DNA of 64,000 nucleotides from Sipunculus nudus. Taxonomy: Eukaryota; Annelida; Sipuncula; Golfingiida; Sipunculidae. Positions 25,152 to 36,121 of this stretch are shown one piece after another (the stretch's first letter is position 1; the number at the start of each line of letters is the position of its first letter). The stretch covers positions 94,231,642-94,295,641 of the forward strand of contig CM049306.1 in assembly GCA_026874595.1 (NCBI GenBank). The letters run 5' to 3'. The notes under the pieces are model-generated. The model saw only the letters and a program-made list of their open reading frames with translations, did no database searches and was not told where the DNA came from. The position numbers were made by a program, and so were the translations under genes.

Positions 25152-25802
25152 TTATTCTATTGGTGCTAGCATATCTTTATCATACCCTTGGATAATTAGT
25201 TTCCACTTGTTTGGTATTGCTTTTGGTAAACTAGCATAACTGAGAAAATCAATTTTACATCTGTATTTATTACATATTTCTTTATAACTCATGAACTGTA
25301 TTTTAGTTTGTTTTAACAGATCTTTAATGTATAAATTTCCACTATTATACAGATTTTTATATAGTAATGTTTTGTTTTGTACTTTTATATGAGAATTAAA
25401 CCAAATACATTGCGATATGATATCTTCATATGAATCTGGGTTATAATAATTATAGTCACACCAATAATTCATAATTTCCTCCCAGAAAGGTGCATTACAA
25501 GTCATTATGTCTTTAACATCTTCACATGCTAAGTTACAATTGAATGATGCCTCTCTAAGTTTAAAAACTCCTAAGACTGTTTTTCTCCAAGAATTCTGTC
25601 GGTTTTTATTTAGCAATCTTTTAATCCATGTTAATTTTAGTGCGGCGTTTTTGGAAGAAATATGAAACATACTTAAACCCCCTTTTTCCACAGTTGCAAT
25701 TAATGTTTGTCTTTTTATTAAATCTGCTCGTTTACCCCATATGAATTTATAAAGACGAAATTCTATTTGTTTCATAAGGGGTCTAGAAGGGGTAGGTAAC
25801 AC
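25152..25802 (-). pseudogene. LINE ORF2, post-RT region
   Basis: This 216-residue frame carries the segment FRLYKFIWGKR and the following KGGLSMFHI that usually come after the RT domain in L1/Tx1 ORF2. Stop codons separate it from the RT segment, but the intervening 25803-25949 also translates well (NILSIWNGRKLTRLGKINLL), so the original frame was continuous. Confidence 0.85.
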
Positions 25803-25949
25803 TGATAAATGATATATTAATTGTGAAAGTACACAAGTTTTAAGTAAATTAATTTTGCCGAGCCGTGTGAGTTTTCTACCATTCCAAATGGATAAAATGT
25901 TATTTATTTTTTCATTAACAGGTTTTAAATTTGCATGTGATACATTCTC

Positions 25950-26756
25950 CTAAGAAGGAGAAACATTCACTCCCAACAACGTCACACCGACCTCAGAGTA
26001 TGTCACACCTAATTTTTTTATAAGATTTTTGTTCAAATTATTACCCTTTCTCAACGGCATTAAAACTGTTTTATCTTTATTAATCTTAAGGCCAGAAATT
26101 TGTTTGAAATTTTCAAACAACTGTAGTGTTTCCTTTATACTAAGATGATCATTTACCAAAACTGTTGTATCGTCTGCATATTGTATTATTTTACTTTCTT
26201 TATTATCCACAGTTATACCCTTTATACTTTCTTCTGATTTTATTGCAATTGCTAATAATTCTATACTTAGTATAAACAAATAAGGTGATAATGGGCACCC
26301 TTGTCTAACCCCTCTTGTAACCGAGAAAAAAGGTGAACTGTATCCATTATTTATCACACAACTTGAGATATTTTTGTTTACAGTTTTTATCATGGATATA
26401 AAGTTAGCATTGAAATTCATTAAATTTAAAATTTTATATAAGTAATCCCATTCTAAAAAATCAAAAGCTTTTTCAAAGTCTATTGCCATTAACATTGTGT
26501 CTAATTCATTATGAACAACATATTTTATGAAACTTGTAATTTTACTTATATTTTCCCCTATGTATCTATTCATAAAACCTTTCTGATCTTCATAAATTAA
26601 GTCTGGTAAAACACTTTTGATTCTGTTTGCTATAGTTTTAGTAATAATTTTATAATCTGTAGTTAGAAGTGTTAATGGTCTCCAGTTTTTAACATATAAA
26701 AGTCTTTTCCTTTTTTTTTTTGGCAACAAACTAATGATCCATTGTCTCTGTGTCAT
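25950..26756 (-). pseudogene. LINE ORF2 reverse transcriptase domain
   Basis: The largest intact piece, 268 codons. It includes WRPLTLLTTDYKIITK, the motif A region MLMAIDFEKAFD, the motif B region RGVRQGCPLSPYLF, YADDT (motif C) and LKINKDKT (motif D). Upstream sequence to about 26950 adds the N-terminal RT motif NNKSPGSDGLTAEFY, followed by a TAA stop. The three catalytic aspartates are present, so decay came mainly through truncation and stops. Confidence 0.92.
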
Positions 26757-27010
26757 AGAAAATTGACCTAATTCGAAAGAATACTTAATTGCTTTTAGAA
26801 AATGGTATTTAACATCATTCCAAAAGAATTAGTAAAATTCAGCAGTGAGACCATCACTACCTGGGGATTTATTGTTTTTCATCTCCTTTAAGCTGTTTAA
26901 TAATTCTTCCTCTCCTAATTCATCTGCCCAATCTTTGTTGATCTTAGGTATTTTATCAATAAACTTTACAACAAAGGAATTGAAATTTATACTACTAATA
27001 TTTGTTGAAG

Positions 27011-27026
27011 TGAATTAGACGACTTT
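27011..27026. repeat. LINE target-site duplication, right copy
   Basis: An exact 16-bp match to 23629-23644. On the - strand it encodes part of the integrase core, so the LINE landed inside the integrase coding region. Confidence 0.9.
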
Positions 27027-27750
27027 CAAAGTTTCATCCTGGTCTGAGTGACGCCGAATTGGCACACCGTATCTGGAAAACGACTCCCTGACCAGTAACC
27101 TGGCTGTCGTCTCCCTGTTTTATCCTTGGCTGGAACAACAACTGTAAACTCTGTGAAAACACCCGTAATCACCGTACACTTTCTCTTCCGTCGTTGACCT
27201 GATCCATCTTATTAAAACCCACAGCCATTATTTCGAAGGGTTTGGTTGCAGTCATTCCCCGTAAAGGAGTGCTTATCGTTTGCTTGTTCGGTTTGGATAC
27301 TGCACATCGCTGAAAGCTCTTCGTGGACGCTCAACGTCATGTCCAAGACCTGGCCAGCAGGCTCTAGAGCGACAAAGGGCCACGGTGCTCTCGATACCCT
27401 GATGTGACATGTTTTAATGCACTGTTGTCAGTACTGATGATCTCATACTTTTAGTTAAAACAAGTTGTTGGAGCTCTCCTTGATGAGGACCGAATATTTT
27501 TCGATAGAATACACAATCAATCTTTCCCAGCTTGTCCCATTGCCTAAAAATACTTTGCACTTTTCTACTCGAGTGAGGCCGTCTGTGCTCCTTGCTTTTC
27601 TTGAGGCCAGTACTGGAGAGATGGACTAAATGCTGAATCTTCTGCTCGCTACCTTGCCAATATATCTTTATCTTGTGACAAGAACACCTGTGGAATTTCA
27701 ACAGGACTTCTGCTACACGATGCTGCCAACAATTGAGGCACAAGAAAACT
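27027..27750 (-). pseudogene. Gypsy integrase, N-terminal half (pseudogene fragment)
   Basis: The frame 27743-27414 ends with FRQWDKLGKIDCVFYRKIF and then HQGELQQLVLTKSMRSSVL, the usual lead-in to the integrase zinc-binding domain. Further left come SHQGIE with ALC, and the core segment TTARLLVRE...RYGVPI...HSDQ. Frameshifts occur in several places. The LINE interrupts just after this point. Confidence 0.8.
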
Positions 27751-27929
27751 TGTCCGCGGCCTCAATGAGCTTTGATGGTAGTTGAGTTGCTACAGAGTCT
27801 ATTCTGTTTACAGAAACCAGATCTTCAACATCAGTGTCGTCAGGACCTGGGCCAGGTAACCTCGATAGCGCATCTCCAATTCTATTATTTTGACAAGGTT
27901 AGTACCACACTTTCAAGTCAGAGAGTGCT

Positions 27930-28200
27930 AGCTGGCTACCCATCTTCGTTCCATAGCGCCTAGCTTGATTTTTGTCTGCAGATAACTGAGAAGATTGTTG
28001 TCCTTTTACACAACAAAACCTTGCCCTAGGAGATAACCTCTGAAATTCTCAGTTTCCGAACGCTTCAACGCTGGCAATTCTAACTTCATGGAAGTTGGAA
28101 CTACAGTTTTTATTATTATTCTCAGTCTACGGCTAGCATGTGCAACCACGCGGCCATGCCCTTTTTGTTCTTGAGGCCACAAGGCCATTGGTCATGTAAG
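27930..28200 (-). pseudogene. Gypsy RNase H remnant
   Basis: On the - strand: RVVAHASRRLR, SMKLELPALK, FRGYLLG, then after a stop DNNLLSYLQT and KLGAMERRWVA. These are consecutive landmarks of the RNase H domain that follows Gypsy RT. Stop codons are present. Confidence 0.85.
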
Positions 28201-28313
28201 GGTCCTCCTACTTTAGTAAAATGAGGAACACATCGCCTATAGTAATTACAATATCCAAGGAACGAACGAAGTTCTTTCACACTTAAAGGGGTTGGTCACT
28301 GATGTACATCCGC

Positions 28314-28620
28314 TTATTTCTCTGGATCAGTACCAATGCCCTCACTGGAAACAACGTGCCCCAGAAAGTTTGTTTCGCTCATCATCACCTTACACTTATT
28401 ATGTTGGAGCTTCAAGCCGGCATCTCTCAGCCGTATGAACACTATTTCTAACCTCTCCAGATGCTCCTCGAAGGTTTTGAAAAACACAAGTATATCGTCC
28501 AAATACACGAGTAAGGTATGGTAAATAAAGCCATTCATTGTGGCATGCATCAGCTGCTGGAATGTCGCGTGGGGCGTTGCAAAGGCCGAAAGGCATTCGC
28601 GTATGTTCGTATTGCCCAAT
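28314..28620 (-). pseudogene. Gypsy reverse transcriptase, C-terminal palm and thumb
   Basis: RMPFGLCNAP (motif B lead-in) lies in one frame. The continuation ATFQQLM, LLVYLDDILVF (motif C YLDD) and NKCKVMMSETNFLGHVVS lies in another, so a frameshift sits near 28570. Motif A is missing upstream. Confidence 0.9.
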
Positions 28621-28671
28621 AGGTAAGGTTGTTTAACCGAACTATCATCTCTAGTTGGGATCTATGAACTC

Positions 28672-28940
28672 TCAAACCTCTTTTGTCACAAACAGTTCCG
28701 AGAACCTTAGCTGTAAAGACTCCATTTGACGTTTCTGCTCATTTGTGATACAGTTAGCTGTATTGGATATACCAGGCAGTATGGACGTAGACATTTCGGA
28801 TGCGGGGCATGTGGTGGAATGGATTGAGACTTGCTCTTCATTCTGGTAGATCCTTTTAAAGATCAAACTTAAAGGTGTTACAACCCCTTTAACGGATAAT
28901 CCCCAACCGGGTCCTGGGTCTTGAATATACATCTTACCCT
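28672..28940 (-). pseudogene. Gypsy protease-RT linker remnant
   Basis: An 86-codon - strand frame. Its end (LQLRFSELFV) resembles the segment just before Gypsy RT domains. The sequence after it jumps straight to the motif B region, marking a deletion. The part before it is not recognised. Confidence 0.5.
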
Positions 28941-29355
28941 GAACTATTCGTCACACGGACGAACAGACACCGGCCTTTCTTTTTAGTTAACGTCTAAAAA
29001 AGAAACAGGTTGCCTTGAAATGCTCTTTTAGTGGTTCCACCTACCCTACAGGGGCTTGTCACAGAAGAATGAAAAAAATATTCTGGAATTTTGAGCCACA
29101 AACCCCAAGAAAGAGCAATACAACCAATTGTAACATATAAAGCTCCTTGACTACTTAATAACAACACAAGGGGGATAAGTCCCCCAACGTCGCCCACTGA
29201 CCGTCTCGGCTGTTACCAATCGATTTACACGTAATGGCCCTAGGAGCCCACAATAACCGCTGCTCGCCTAATACAGATGAATCTAATGCACCCACATGTA
29301 CCATGGAATCTTTCATATATACGATTATTAACAGTGTAATCCACTTTTTATCAGC

Positions 29356-29846
29356 ATTGACGGCATCCCGCCGCCTGGACATCAGCTGTTTGATTCCTAC
29401 TTCCGGTGAGGTACACATTTCAAGGCTTGCTGAAAACAAGCAGCGGAACGGAACGCGGAACCAGGGCCTAGTTTACTGAACGGTTTGGAACAAAGATATA
29501 ATACGTGTTATTTCTTTTAATCATCTTGCCCTTGAGATCATCATTAGATCGTTAATTGAATAGCGTTGAAAGGAAGTTGTTTTTTTTAAGTTATCATGAA
29601 ATGAAAATAATACTTTATATCAATTTGTTAACATAAACTTAAAAAAATGCCGTATGTTGAAATATGTTTATTACTGAATGATTTCATGAACCCGCTAATA
29701 TTGAACCTATACAGTGACTTTTCCGTAAACTAGGCCCTGGTTCCGCGTTCCGTTCCATTCCGTGTTTCAGCCAGCCTTGAAGTATGTATCTCGCCGGAAG
29801 TAGGAATCAAACAGCTGATGTCCGGGCGGCGGGAAGCCTCGTCTCC
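29356..29846. mobile_element. Foldback element with inverted repeats of about 115 bp
   Basis: The left arm (about 29361-29476) and right arm (about 29727-29843) are near-complete reverse complements. Shared segments include GGACATCAGCTG with TTTGATTCCTACTTCCGG, GGAACGGAACGCGGAACC and GGGCCTAGTTTACTG. The AT-rich centre of about 250 bp has no coding potential. An outer TTGACG match suggests the arms once extended further, with about 16 bp of extra sequence on one side. It lies inside the decayed Gypsy element. Confidence 0.8.
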
Positions 29847-29958
29847 AGTAGAGCGTCAACTTACACACCACCTAACTCTACTTTTGCCAACGGTTATCTT
29901 TCAATAGTTCTCGCTAAACTTCCTTCTCTATATCGTCTTTGTTTGAGCCATTATCCCT

Positions 29959-30008
29959 CCCCCCCCCCCCCCCCAACACACACACACACCAACCACCACC
30001 ACCACCAC
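29959..30008. repeat. Poly-C / (CA)n / (CCA)n tract
   Basis: A poly-C run passes into CA dinucleotides and then ACC trinucleotides. Confidence 0.9.
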
Positions 30009-30091
30009 TTGGCGCCTATCGGTGTGGGGTCCTAGTTTTCCGATTGGTTAGACGGGGGTCCATTTCCATCTGTAGATCTTGACCTGTCAGG

Positions 30092-30133
30092 GCATTCTCT
30101 GGCAAAATGACCAAGACGACCACGACTGAAACA
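30092..30133 (-). pseudogene. Gag zinc knuckle with one cysteine lost
   Basis: The - strand reads CFSRGRLGHFAREC. This fits the CX2CX4HX4C nucleic-acid-binding knuckle of gag, with the second cysteine changed to arginine (TGT to CGT). It marks the end of gag. Confidence 0.6.
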
Positions 30134-30226
30134 TGTAAACTGGCTGTTGTTTGGCTTCTACCTCGGAAAGGGCAACCATAGGACAGGATTGCGATTTCTG
30201 ACGAGCACTGTAAATCTTTTATGGGA

Positions 30227-31040
30227 TTAGCTAGTTATAGGAGAGCCCTGACCTCTGATTTGACAGCGTAAACCACTTTTGACAAGGTGCTCTTTTTTCA
30301 GTTGGTACCATGGCCTTGGGAAGTTTGCGACACATCCACGTGTTACAGCACTTGGCAAGATGCTGTCCGACCGTTTGAAGCGACTTTTCGTCCATCGACA
30401 CCAGGGCCTCCTCCCGCAGGTCAAGAAAACTTGTCTGTGGTCGTTCCCGCACAATTCTTTTCACATTGCGCGTTTGCTGAGCATCCTTCACACCCTCAGT
30501 ATACTGGTCACTCAATGTGTCCTCGGGGTTTGGCAGAGCCTTGGATCCTTGGCCTTGATCTTGCCCAGTAAGGTTGATATACTATAGGAGAATACTCTCT
30601 GGGATTCATCTTCTCCTTGCCGTCTGTCACAAAAAGGTCCGAAGAAGCTGTGCGACCGAGCGTCCCTCTCCAAACGCAGACCTATGTATCTTCCAGATTG
30701 TATCAATCTTATTCTCCCTTGGCCATAGAGTGACTTCTTGCCTACCAGGTCCCTCCAGATGACCTACGACGAAATCCACTGCATCGCGACCTAAAATGGA
30801 TCGCATGTTCTATTGCACTCACAAACTGTTCGAGGGGGACATCGCCTATTTCATAACCTCTCAACTGAGGAAGTTTCTTTTCATGTGGCAATTAGAACAC
30901 CTGTGGTGTCACTGGTGTTGCTGCTGCTTGATTCTTGCATTTCTTGTGCTCTCGCTTGAGCCTCGCGTAGCTTTTTTCATCTCTGCCAATAGCTCTGCCA
31001 TCCTTGGGGCCCTTTCTTCCATCTTTGGCATCTCCTAATC
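30227..31040 (-). pseudogene. Gypsy gag remnant
   Basis: A - strand ATG near 31032 starts a gag-like frame (MPKMEERAPRMAELLAEMKK), rich in Glu, Arg and Gln. Further fragments occur in other frames (for example LRGYEIGDVPLEQFVSAIEHA near 30850, and a 94-codon frame ending at 30231). Gag sequences diverge fast, so the assignment rests on position upstream of RT and on composition. Confidence 0.6.
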
Positions 31041-31080
31041 AGCGCTCTTCAACTCCCACCCTGTCTTGATAATAAAAATC

Positions 31081-32200
31081 GATCCTGCAGGCTGTCTCTT
31101 TTGTCAGATAAAAACAATATATTCATATGAATGAAATGGAGATTCGATTTCCTGATATATCTATCTAGAGTGTAAGCTCATACATAGTGCATTGGAATTA
31201 AGATTACTCGGTATTTTAAAATGAATACAAAATCAATAACATGTGATAATTTACAATACAGAAAATATTTTATTTTCATCGAGTATATCAATAATAAAGA
31301 ATGACAGCAATAGGCTGTCAATATGCAAAACTTGTTACGTTCATCTATACATTAAGCAGAAAACTGTAGTGACATTTAACATTCCTCTCCACACATAACA
31401 CATTAGCGCTGTTTTCCAGATCTTTGATAACCGAGTAACAATACAAGATGACGAGTCACTGTTTATGTAAATTTATCGATATAAAAGGTATAACACAAAT
31501 ATTTTGAAGTCGTTGCCACAATGAACACATAGCTTGCAGCCCGGAATGTCGACGCTGATTTCTTGAGTGAGGTATACTTAGTGGTGATTTCTTCCTCCAT
31601 CTATATTGTGAGGTGTATATAGACTCCTCTGACTGTACCTGTGACATAAGATCTTTCATTATCAAAATATTAATATTCTCTATTTCATCAGTTAATGTTA
31701 ACATTGTTACATCAGATGATATATATATATATATATATATAATATTTTCTGGTATCTTGCACTACTGATGATTCAGTAAGCCTACCAACCACCTAGTGAT
31801 GGATGAAAACAGATCATTTTTATATTCTTTATTACTTATACTCACATAATTATATACTAGCCAATCTAGAAGATTGACCTGGGTTTTATGTGCACAATCT
31901 AATGGTTTCCTATACAGGCCTACTAAGTCCATCACAAACACATCATAGTCCAAGAACTCACCACCATGTATTCTCAGACTGGTGGAGCTTATTCATATTC
32001 TTATTCATGACGATACGGTTTGTATCCTCTTGACTTCTTTCCCAATCCATGACCGTTAGGCTCTATACGTATTGTTTGAAGTAGCTGTTCCATTCTGCAT
32101 GGTCACATCAACAGCATTCTTACAGAAACCCTAGATGGCATGCGGGGTGACAACTCGACAAAGTACAGGAGGTTGACACGATCAATTTTCAATTCTAAAG
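31081..32200. other. Gene-free stretch
   Basis: AT-rich, with a (TA)n tract at about 31720-31742. No exon or element was recognised. Confidence 0.5.
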
Positions 32201-32214
32201 GGAATATATATGTG

Positions 32215-32299
32215 AGTGCGCGCGCGTGTGTGTGATCTTGTTATACCTCATATATTAGCTTCCTCTCTTTCTGGCTGTCTGTCTGTCTGTCTCTCTCTT

Positions 32300-32361
<62 letters not shown>

Positions 32362-32514
32362 TATACACATACACATATATGTATTTATATATGTGTGTGC
32401 GTGAAATCTTATAACTAATAATATTAATATTTTATCTTCCTCTATCTCTCTCTTTATATATATATATATATCTATATTTTTATATATATATATATATATA
32501 CATTATATATTCTG

Positions 32515-32548
<34 letters not shown>
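32215..32548. repeat. Compound microsatellite cluster
   Basis: GCGCGTGTGT, then (CTGT)n/(CT)n (32273-32299), a long (TA)n (about 32302-32355), and two further TA runs (about 32454-32500 and 32519-32548). Confidence 0.9.
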
Positions 32549-32551
<3 letters not shown>

Positions 32552-32731
32552 TCTGTATTCCAAAGAACCCTCATTCATACTAAAGAATCCAGTTTCAAAC
32601 GAACCCAGCTCATCTCAAAGAACCCTGTTATGTCGCAAACTACCCTAGAGTTCTTTACTCAACCCTGTGGTTCTTCAAAGAACGTTTTTGTCTTAGAGTG
32701 TAACGCTAAAATTATAGTTTTTTGTTTCAAA

Positions 32732-32818
32732 CTTGCCATCAGATTATACATAGGCCTACCATCTGGTTAATAAATTGCCATCAGATTATACATAGGCCTA
32801 CCGTCTGGTAAATAAATT
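32732..32818. repeat. Two-copy tandem repeat, unit 42 bp
   Basis: TTGCCATCAGATTATACATA followed by GGCCTACC and TCTGGT, repeated twice with a 42-bp offset. Each copy holds one TAGGCCTA. Confidence 0.9.
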
Positions 32819-34053
32819 GCGAAGTCATTAAAATGACTTATAGTCAACTGAGTCGTAAAAGGGTCCCCATGCATCTATTGAATGTTATCGATCCTACCCA
32901 AAATTGTTCGTTATTATCCCTGGGTCTAATGTCAAAGTGCCTCCTTCCACTGAATATTAATACAATGCAAATGTAGCTATAGGGAACTTTTGAAGATATT
33001 GTACGTTTATAGACAAACAAACAAGCAGCGCTAATCATATAACCTCTCCAACCTTAGCCGGGGTAATAAATTCTGAACGTATAAGACAGCGTGTCATGAT
33101 ATAATAATAAGCCGATCAGGTAAAAATAAAAATCAGCAGATATAAATTAAGCATAAAACTGATAATATAAAAAATGACTACGGGAACATATATAACCTAA
33201 TTTACCGACAAACGGTTCATAGACCTACTTGCATAATATATATTTTTTTTTTACCTGTAAACATGCCTACATATGAGCATAAAAGCATATAAAAACATAG
33301 GACCTACGTGCACACATGCATATTCGCACATATTTACGTGTAAGTCGATCATTGCCCCCATGTACCCATAATCTAGCATAGCAGACGATAATAACTTATC
33401 TCGTACTTCATTATTCAACTAACAGATGGCGCTCTTGTCCAGCTGTAATTTTTTTTTTTGTTTTTTTTTTATTTTACACACGACGCCAATTGAAGGTTTC
33501 CCGGAGGTAGAATATGTCGTAAATGGCATGTGTGTTAAGTTACAATTTTTATATTGACTTTGTGTTTTATCGCCTTTTCCAATTTAAACATAATTATTTT
33601 ATTTTGGCTCATGATATCCTACAAAACTTCCTGGCAAGGCCATTCTCTATATCAAACTCACTTTTTTAGAGTATGAATGGCACAAATAAGCCTGACACAG
33701 AGCGCCAACTGATAAGATTGTTTGTACGTCAGTAGTGTACACATTACATAAGTCAGCTTTTCTTTCTGTTTGTAGCAGTGGCCTGTAAAGTTGCCTAACG
33801 ATCTCTCAGTCTCAGTTTAATATATGAACTATATACACAGTGCACAATTATATATGCTGCACAATATATGAACTAGGCCTATAGTTATGCGTGAACTATA
33901 TACATATTATATGCTACACAATAATTGAATTACATATATTTATTTTATCATCTATAAAACTATATACTATTATATATGGTCAAAAGAAGTATAGCAATAG
34001 GCAATTATAAATTAATGTCTGTGTGTGCTTGCGTGTGTGCCTGCTTGCGTGAT

Positions 34054-34089
<36 letters not shown>

Positions 34090-34279
34090 GCATAGTTTAT
34101 GTTTCTTGTTCGTCTGAATATATCAGATCCTGCATATAATAATATCTATATAATCCATCAATTCATTTGGACGTGGCTCTGCATGCATTTCATGTGTGTG
34201 TGTATATACATGCGTGAGTGCATACTTGTTTCCATGATTGCTTGTGTGTGTGTCTGTTTGCTGCATACATCTGAATACA

Positions 34280-34338
<59 letters not shown>

Positions 34339-34847
34339 ATCCTGGAAATAATATATAAATATGCAATGATTTAATTTAGATGTCGTCTTTTGAATGTGTA
34401 TGTATATATAATTATATATATATATACCTGCGCGTCATATATTTACATATAAGGCAATAATATGAGATCCTATAAATGTCCCCTATAGTCCCCTTGACTA
34501 TAAATAAAAATATGCATGTACGCAAGTCCTTGAAATGAAGGGTAGGCCTACTAGATATACAGTATGTCTGAAATACTATATATGGATATAATTTAAACAT
34601 GCCAATCGATGCAAGTTTATACTATTAATTTAACTGGCAGCAATACCAGAAATATATTTATGACTTTTATGTTGGGGAAAATATAAAATTTCAAATAATT
34701 TATAAATAATAATAAAAGATTTTTAAAATATATCATAAATCCACGGACAGAAATACATAATTTGACCTATAAGCTATTACAATTCAATACTACAAGATGA
34801 AATGAAAATGATGAGCATATTGAATTGACAACTCAACACGCCTGGTT

Positions 34848-34898
<51 letters not shown>

Positions 34899-36001
34899 AT
34901 GTAGGCCTACCGTATGCCAGCGTATGCATGTGTGTTGAAAACTGGGTTTATTTGGCTGGAATCTTTCATAGAAATTCTCATATTCCGCAGCTAAACTAAC
35001 ATATATAACCTTCTAATTGTGAGTGTACTAGCTCCCTGCTTTGAATATTCTGTGTGCATGATTATATAACCATCAGTTTATTTTGAGACATGGCTGAGCC
35101 AATCACGTGCACACAGAGCTACACGCGTGTCCATTTGTTCATCTCGCGCTCAGTTTTCCAATGCCCGCGCATGCTCATGAAGCCTGATCCAGTTTACAGG
35201 ATCTCACTGCATGCATGCAAGGGTGACGGGAGCAGTTAGCAACCCGAAAGCACTATCTGTAGCTATTAATTGTGTCATATAAAAATTCCAACATTGACAT
35301 TAGGCCTAAACCGATAAGAGAATAATGAAATAATATTTATTTTTATACATACTTTTAAATTTATCAAAAATGTTATCAGTTGTACTTTAATAAACACATA
35401 TCATGTGGGCTGATATATATAGTATTAAGCCCCCCCCCCGGGTCCCCGTGCTACATTCATGATTAATATAAATGAAATGGTAGCGACCAATTCGATGTGA
35501 TTGAATGAATGGATTTCGCAAATCATATATGAGCAAGCTTAAATAAATTACTTAAACCAAAACATCGCAAAAAAAAAAAAAAAAAACAGACACTCTTGGC
35601 AACCATGTAGGTCTTATGTGTATATAATTTATCACGTTGTCATGATAGATCTCTCATAATTTATATGGAGGCCCTATATATACAATTATATTTAATATAG
35701 AAGGCCCCATATTTTGAATTTATATGAAGGTAAATGTTTGGTCCAAGTCACGCACAACTACAGTTAAGAGGTAAACACAAATAATCTTTCATGTCGCTAT
35801 TTTGTGTGTTTATCGGTTAACAGGTCCTTCAGAGTATGGTCTCAGTTGAGTGTAATGTTTAACCATGGCTGTGGCCAATCCCTTTTCCACATCATAAGGT
35901 GTGTCCAGCTGGATAACCTTTGTGCTACCAGTAGTGTCACCTAGTGCAGAGTAGGAATACTAACTGCGTCACTCCCTGTCAGAACGAGGCCACTGCACCA
36001 C
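32819..36001. other. Gene-free, microsatellite-rich stretch
   Basis: Contains (GT)n near 34057-34084, (TA)n at about 34280-34336 and 34853-34895, a poly-C near 35430 and a poly-A near 35570. The octamer TAGGCCTA recurs. The open frames are products of the TA runs, and no gene can be supported. Confidence 0.6.
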
Positions 36002-36121
36002 ATGACGTTTGGCCAATGTCGGGAGAAGACTGCGTTGTTCGTGGAGGTCGCTACAATTTGCAAACTTTTACTGATTATAATCCTCTGGATTACCATTTTA
36101 CCAACCAAATCGACGTATAAG
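36002..36121 (+). CDS. Candidate first coding exon with a signal-anchor-like segment
   Basis: An ATG opens 40 codons ending at a good donor AAG|GTATGT. The peptide has a short charged N-terminus followed by a hydrophobic run (ICKLLLIIILWITIL) and then polar residues, as in the N-terminus of a type II membrane protein. No downstream exon was identified and no family is recognised. It could be a chance frame. Confidence 0.25.

Larger units (their letters stand above)
23645..27010 (-). mobile_element. 5'-truncated L1/Tx1-type non-LTR retrotransposon
   Basis: The element lies on the - strand and keeps the reverse transcriptase and C-terminal part of ORF2 only; the endonuclease and ORF1 are lost. 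It is bounded by a perfect 16-bp target duplication (23629-23644 and 27011-27026), as expected from target-primed insertion with 5' truncation. The 3' end at the left lacks a long poly-A. Its RT shows the conserved NNKSPGSDG, YADDT and GVRQGCPLSPYLF motifs. It is broken by stop codons (for example after EFY near 26830, and near 25950). Confidence 0.92.
23093..31080 (-). mobile_element. Decayed Gypsy-type LTR retrotransposon, interrupted by a LINE and a foldback
   Basis: Reading right to left, the order is gag fragments (about 31040-30090), then linker, RT, RNase H and integrase (about 28940-27027 and 23628-23100), and then the LTR. This gag-RT-RNase H-IN order is that of the Gypsy (Metaviridae-like) group. 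Frameshifts, stops and deletions are many: part of the RT, including the palm motif A region, is missing between about 28670 and 28600. The 5' LTR is absent; sequence resembling the element stops near 31080. It cannot be autonomous. The LINE at 23645-27010 and the inverted-repeat element at 29356-29846 are later insertions. Confidence 0.85.

Noticed and set aside
32216-32404. Open frame encoding a Tyr/Ile repeat
   Set aside because: Translation of (TA)n microsatellite; the same applies to 34099-34374.
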